In this document: positions 6,828 to 9,688 of the stretch, piece by piece
Numbering within the stretch: position 1 is the stretch's first letter
Layout of the letters: each line of letters starts with the position of its first letter
DNA from: Desulfobacteraceae bacterium
GTDB taxonomy: Bacteria; Desulfobacterota; Desulfobacteria; Desulfobacterales; Desulfosalsimonadaceae
Reading direction: 5' to 3'
Length of the DNA stretch: 9,688 bases
NCBI GenBank assembly: GCA_011389605.1
Contig: JAABTZ010000075.1
Coordinates: 1-9,688 of the forward strand
Program-made: the position numbers and the translations under genes
The notes under the pieces: generated by a model
Seen by the model: the letters and a program-made list of their open reading frames with translations, nothing else
The model's database searches: none
Told to the model about the DNA's origin: nothing

Positions 6828-7028
6828 ATGCAGAAAACCCTGATTATTCTTGGAGTAATTATTGCCGCAGCCGGCCTGCTCTGGCCGTGGATCTCCAGGC
6901 TGCCCATCGGCCGCCTGCCAGGAGATATAATAATTGACCGGCCCGGGCTTAAGGTCTTTATACCCATTACCACAATGATACTGGTAAGCCTTGTGCTCTC
7001 GGTTGTTTTATGGATCCTGCGCAAATAG
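6828..7028 (+). CDS. DUF2905 small membrane protein
   Basis: A 66-residue protein with two hydrophobic segments (about residues 4-22 and 42-62) joined by a loop containing IGRLPGDIIIDRPG and FIPITT, the signature of the DUF2905 family of two-helix membrane proteins. Function is unknown. Its ATG follows the epimerase stop by 5 nt and has no visible Shine-Dalgarno, so translation is probably coupled to the epimerase. It is the last gene of the plus-strand unit and converges on tRNA-Arg, 29 bp away; no hairpin terminator is visible between them. Confidence 0.88.
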   Translation: MQKTLIILGVIIAAAGLLWPWISRLPIGRLPGDIIIDRPGLKVFIPITTMILVSLVLSVVLWILRK

Positions 7029-7057
7029 CGGCAAAGGGAATAAAGAGGAAAAAAGGG

Positions 7058-7133
7058 TGGTACGCCCGGCAGGATTCGAACCTGCGACTTTCAGCTCCGG
7101 AGGCTGACGCTCTATCCCCTGAGCTACGGGCGC
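7058..7133 (-). tRNA. tRNA-Arg, anticodon CCG
   Basis: A 76-nt cloverleaf with encoded CCA. The acceptor arm is GCGCCCG (from 7133) with CGGGCGU and discriminator A; the D arm is GCUC/GAGC; the anticodon stem is UCAGC/GCUGA with loop CUCCGGA, giving anticodon CCG that reads CGG; the T arm is GCAGG-UUCGAAU-CCUGC. The first acceptor pair is G-U. It lies 94 bp downstream of folC in the same direction and has its own promoter. After the CCA come CCC and six T, without a hairpin. Confidence 0.97.
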
Positions 7134-7144
7134 ACACGGCATGA

Positions 7145-7173
7145 AACATAAAGGATCGATCCGCGGAAGTCAA
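7145..7173 (-). promoter_or_regulatory. Predicted promoter of tRNA-Arg
   Basis: TTGACT (7173-7168) and TATGTT (7150-7145) are separated by 17 nt, and the -10 ends 11 nt before the first base of the mature tRNA. Transcription would start around 7138, giving a 5' leader of only a few nucleotides to be removed by RNase P. Confidence 0.7.
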
Positions 7174-7227
7174 GCAGGAATTGCAACCTGCCCGGCAGTG
7201 TCAGCACATGGGGCTGAATTTAAGCTT

Positions 7228-8535
7228 TTACACCGGCTCGGGTGCAGCAGCTCCCTGCAGGGCCGCCTTGGCCTCCCCAACCACGTAAAGAGATCCCGCA
7301 ATGCAGATAAGCTCTTTGTCCTGGGTTGTGACAATGGCATGAGCCAATGCATCCTTGACACTTTCAATAATTTCAACCTGATCAGTCATTTGCCTTACTG
7401 CCCTGGCAAGAACTCCGGGAGCAAGGCTTCTGTCTATTACGGGCCGGGTAACAATGACCCTGCTGCAAAGAGGTACTAGCGTGTTTAGCATGGCCTGGTA
7501 GGGCTTGTCGTCAAGGATGCCGATGACAAGGGTGATTTTTTTGTCTGCGGCTGAATCAGACAGAAACGAAGCCAGTCTTCTTGCCGCAATCAGGTTGTGA
7601 GCACCGTCGAGTATAATGGGGGGCTTTGTCTCAAGCACCTCCAGGCGCCCGGGCCATTTCACATCAGCCAGTCCTTTTTTGATATGCCGCAGCTCCAGAT
7701 CCATGCCCTGCCCAATGAGAACCTCGCAGCCCGCAAGCACAAGGGCGGCATTGTCGAGCTGATGAATGCCCCTTAGAGAAGATCGCATGTCAGACCACTT
7801 GTGATCCATACCGGAGTAGGTAAATCCGAAATCCTGGTTTTTTGTTTTTCGGCTGCGCCGGACGCTGAAATCCCGGCCTTTGAGAAACAGGGGGGCATTG
7901 TTTTGGGCTGCTGTTTTTTCAATGACCTTTACTGCTGATTTCTGGTGCACCCCGGTTATTACCGGAGTATCGGGCTTGATGATTCCGGCTTTCTCCCCGG
8001 TGATTTCAGCGATTGTGTTGCCAAGGTAAAACCGGTGCTCCACGGAAATGTTTGAAATAATGCACAACCTTGGCTTTAATATGTTTGTGGCATCCATGCG
8101 GCCGCCCATGCCCGTTTCAATTACAGCCCAGTCCACCCCTTGTTTTGCAAAGGCGTATAATGCCATTGCAGTGGTATATTCAAAAAAGGTGGCCTCGCGC
8201 TCCTTTGGCGCAGCTGCCCTGGCCGCCTGCCAGGCTTCGACCACGCCTTTATCGGATATGTATTCATTGTTTACGCAGATTCGTTCGTTGAAGCGCACCA
8301 GGTGGGGAGATGTGTATAGGCCCACCCTAAAGCCCGCAGATTGCAATATTGCAGCCATGGCTGATGCAATGGAGCCTTTGCCGTTGGTGCCGGCAACATG
8401 GATGCATGCAAATTTCTGCTCAGGCCTGCCCAGGGCTTCGAGCATGGCATCTATAATGTCTAAGCCCAGCTTGATGCCGAATCTTCGCAACCCGAACATT
8501 TCTTCCAGACATTTGTCATATGAGCTTTGGGTCAT
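7228..8535 (-). CDS. folC: Dihydrofolate synthase / folylpolyglutamate synthase
   Basis: A 435-residue Mur-ligase-family enzyme that ligates glutamate to dihydropteroate and extends the polyglutamate tail of folates in the cytoplasm, using ATP. Visible motifs are FGIKLGL near the N terminus, the P-loop HVAGTNGKGS (residues about 46-55), YTSPHLVRFNERI, AVIETGMGGRMDATN, EHRFYLGNTIAEITGEKAGIIKP and the C-terminal-domain ILDGAHN. I chose ATG 8535 (MTQSSYDKCLEEMFGLRRFGI), which fits family length and has GGGAAA about 8 nt upstream. An in-frame ATG at 8586 would add 17 atypical residues and lies right after a terminator. Whether folC is a single bifunctional gene cannot be shown from sequence, but no separate folC-like gene is in the window. 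No clear promoter is seen between the terminator and the start. Confidence 0.96.
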   Translation of the reverse strand: MTQSSYDKCLEEMFGLRRFGIKLGLDIIDAMLEALGRPEQKFACIHVAGTNGKGSIASAMAAILQSAGFRVGLYTSPHLVRFNERICVNNEYISDKGVVEAWQAARAAAPKEREATFFEYTTAMALYAFAKQGVDWAVIETGMGGRMDATNILKPRLCIISNISVEHRFYLGNTIAEITGEKAGIIKPDTPVITGVHQKSAVKVIEKTAAQNNAPLFLKGRDFSVRRSRKTKNQDFGFTYSGMDHKWSDMRSSLRGIHQLDNAALVLAGCEVLIGQGMDLELRHIKKGLADVKWPGRLEVLETKPPIILDGAHNLIAARRLASFLSDSAADKKITLVIGILDDKPYQAMLNTLVPLCSRVIVTRPVIDRSLAPGVLARAVRQMTDQVEIIESVKDALAHAIVTTQDKELICIAGSLYVVGEAKAALQGAAAPEPV

Positions 8536-8593
8536 TGGCTTTTCCCAAAAGTGATGGCTTGATACAAAGCTTGTTATCCGGGGCATGACGCAT

Positions 8594-8633
8594 AAAAAAC
8601 CCGGCGGCAGAATAACGGCCGTCCGGGTTTTTT
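8594..8633 (-). terminator. Intrinsic terminator after rpsU
   Basis: A perfect 11-bp outer stem, AAAAAACCCGG (8594-8604) with CCGGGTTTTTT (8623-8633), continues inward as CGGC/GCCG with one bulged T. On the minus strand it ends in six T. It is 43 bp after the rpsU stop and 58 bp before the chosen folC start. It is symmetric and would work on both strands, but nothing on the plus strand needs it. Confidence 0.92.
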
Positions 8634-8676
8634 GGTCACTATGTCTTTTCCATTTACTCTACGGGTTCTTCAGGCA

Positions 8677-8892
8677 TCAGGATCTGCGGTTTCGCATCCG
8701 CTTTTTGGCTTCTGCAATCCGCAGGCGCCTTTGGGCTTCCCGTTTCTTGCGGCGTCTGTACTCGCTGGGTTTTTCGTAGTTCTTCTTGAGCCGCAAACGT
8801 TTGAACAGACCATCGTTTTGAATTTTTTTCTTCAAAATGCGCATGGCCTTTTCAAGGTCGTTGTCTTCGACTCTGACCGCGATTTCCTTCAA
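8677..8892 (-). CDS. rpsU: Small ribosomal subunit protein bS21
   Basis: A 71-residue highly basic protein of the 30S subunit, needed for mRNA engagement at initiation. The order KEIAVRVEDNDLEKAMRILK, then GLFKRLRLKKNYEKPS, then an Arg/Lys-rich tail is the S21 pattern, including the conserved YEKPS. The start is non-ATG. I chose TTG 8892, 9 nt after AAAGGGGG (8909-8902); TTG 8901 would add three residues but abuts the ribosome binding site with no spacing. The gene has its own promoter and terminator, so it is monocistronic, unlike the rpsU-dnaG-rpoD arrangement of enterics. Confidence 0.95.
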   Translation of the reverse strand: MKEIAVRVEDNDLEKAMRILKKKIQNDGLFKRLRLKKNYEKPSEYRRRKKREAQRRLRIAEAKKRMRNRRS

Positions 8893-8931
8893 ATATTTCA
8901 ACCCCCTTTACAAGAAAATTTAGTTACCTGT

Positions 8932-8959
8932 ATTCTAATAATTTATGCAAAAATGTCAA
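8932..8959 (-). promoter_or_regulatory. Strong predicted rpsU promoter
   Basis: A perfect TTGACA (8959-8954) and TAGAAT (8937-8932, 5 of 6) are separated by 16 nt in AT-rich DNA. Transcription would start near 8925, giving a short leader of about 33 nt before rpsU. The strength fits a ribosomal protein gene. Confidence 0.82.
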
Positions 8960-8970
8960 TATTTTCTATT

Positions 8971-8994
8971 CAATGCTGGCTGCAGCCGGCATTG
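8971..8994. repeat. 10-bp hairpin between adk and the rpsU promoter
   Basis: CAATGCTGGC (8971-8980) pairs with GCCGGCATTG (8985-8994) around a TGCA loop, with one T-G pair. TCTATT flanks it on both sides (8965-8970 and 8995-9000). There is no following T run on either strand, so it is not a classic terminator; it may end or protect the 3' end of adk mRNA. Confidence 0.5.
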
Positions 8995-9019
8995 TCTATT
9001 TGCTTTGCCGTCCGAAATC

Positions 9020-9038
9020 GACTTTTTACGAGGCCATC
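9020..9038. repeat. Solo end of the MITE-like repeat at the adk stop
   Basis: GACTTTTTACGAGGCCATC matches the right end of the 3368-3516 element (3498-3516) at 17 of 19 positions. The rest of the element is absent. The last base overlaps the adk TAG stop codon, so the copy sits exactly at the gene's 3' end. It may be a decayed copy or an end left by imprecise excision. Confidence 0.6.
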
Positions 9039-9688
9039 TATTTTGGAAGTTTTGAAACCAGTTCGTCTGCAACTTCGGTTACGCTGTTTTTGCCGTCCAG
9101 GGTGAGGTAGGACATGGACGGGTCTTTTTCCGCAATGTCGCGGAAATAATAGGCCGCAGCCAGGGTGCCTGTTTTTGCGTCGTAATAGATGTTGTGGCGC
9201 TTGTCGATTGCAGCCTCGTCCTGGTCGTCGGAGCGGGTTTGCAGATCGCCGCCGCATACCCGGCACTTGTCGCCGTCCGGCTTGATGGCGTCTATGAAAA
9301 TGTTGTTGGGATGGTTGTTGTCATTGACGCACAGCCTGCGGCCCATGATGCGGTTTTTGGCAATCTCGCGATCCAGTTCGATCTCAACCACGATATCCAG
9401 AACCATGTTTTCATTTTTAAGAGCTTCGTGGAGCTTTATGGCCTGGTTCTTATTCCTTGGAAAGCCATCGAGGAGCCATCCGTTTTTGCAGTCGTCTTGC
9501 CTGAGGCGGTCAAGAATCATCGGTATGGTTATTTCATCGGGAACAAGCTCGCCTTTGTCGATAAAACCCTTGGCCTTTTTGCCCAGCTCGGTTCCGCCCT
9601 TGATGTTTTCCCGGAAAATGGCCCCGGATTCAATGTGAGGGGTCTTGAATTTTTCCTTGAGAATCGCTCCCTGTGTGCCTTTTCCGCT
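9038..9688 (-). CDS. adk: Adenylate kinase, N terminus beyond the window
   Basis: The reading frame is open to the window edge; 216 residues are visible, and roughly ten N-terminal residues, including the start, are missing. It interconverts AMP and ATP with two ADP in the cytoplasm. The visible part begins with the end of the P-loop (SGKGTQ), followed by HIESGAIFRENIK (AMP site) and GWLLDGFPRNKNQA, with a long LID domain beginning GRRLC. The LID holds C, H, C and C at 9331, 9313, 9265 and 9256 (first codon bases), in a C-x5-H-x15-C-x2-C pattern that could bind a metal. The protein ends in VSKLPK at the TAG 9040-9038. The next gene on the strand, rpsU, has its own promoter. Confidence 0.97.
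   Translation of the reverse strand, partial: SGKGTQGAILKEKFKTPHIESGAIFRENIKGGTELGKKAKGFIDKGELVPDEITIPMILDRLRQDDCKNGWLLDGFPRNKNQAIKLHEALKNENMVLDIVVEIELDREIAKNRIMGRRLCVNDNNHPNNIFIDAIKPDGDKCRVCGGDLQTRSDDQDEAAIDKRHNIYYDAKTGTLAAAYYFRDIAEKDPSMSYLTLDGKNSVTEVADELVSKLPK

Noticed and set aside
7058..7227. tRNA-Arg 3' end as an integrated-element attachment site
   Set aside because: No integrase gene or duplicated tRNA 3' fragment is visible on either side.
8048..8554. Plus-strand 168-residue open frame
   Set aside because: It is antisense to folC, which has clear family motifs; no homology-like features are visible.
8536..8586. FolC N-terminal extension starting at ATG 8586
   Set aside because: It begins 8 nt after the terminator stem, has no ribosome binding site and adds 17 residues not typical of the family.
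8632..9105. Plus-strand 157-residue open frame
   Set aside because: It is antisense to rpsU, its promoter and the end of adk; a shadow frame.

Overview
The window looks like chromosomal core-genome DNA of a sulfate-reducer-type delta-proteobacterium, most likely Desulfobacterales. This is an inference from three things: the style of the Adk and S21 proteins, split trpE/trpG genes, and dispersed palindromic repeats with TCGTAAAAARTC-type ends. No taxon is proven by the sequence alone. There is no sign of phage, CRISPR or an insertion-sequence transposase.

Left part (1-1920, minus strand): the start of a trp operon. A consensus-like promoter (1893-1920) drives a leader RNA encoding a 29-residue peptide with three consecutive Trp codons (1733-1822). 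Two intrinsic terminators follow (1671-1714 and 1628-1661), then trpE (37-1527) and the first nine codons of trpG (27-1). The leader folds on paper as a ribosome-mediated attenuator. The 3' half of terminator 1 can also pair with the 5' half of terminator 2 (16 of 17 positions), so the two terminators may be coupled in a six-segment cascade. This is the most interesting object in the window.

Middle part (2076-7028, plus strand): a likely transcription unit of cinA/pncC, a DjlA-like TerB plus J-domain protein, leucyl aminopeptidase pepA (TTG start), a UDP-glucuronate 4-epimerase-like sugar epimerase and a small DUF2905 membrane protein. The last four genes are 5-28 bp apart. A 149-bp nested palindromic, MITE-like repeat sits between cinA and the DjlA gene.

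Right part (7058-9688, minus strand): adk (5' end beyond the window), rpsU with its own strong promoter and a terminator, folC, and tRNA-Arg(CCG) with its own promoter. The tRNA converges on the plus-strand unit. A solo copy of one end of the MITE-like repeat overlaps the adk stop codon.

The genes are housekeeping: tryptophan synthesis, pyridine nucleotide salvage, peptide turnover, folate, adenylate balance and translation. Novelty lies in the regulatory and repeat DNA rather than in the proteins.
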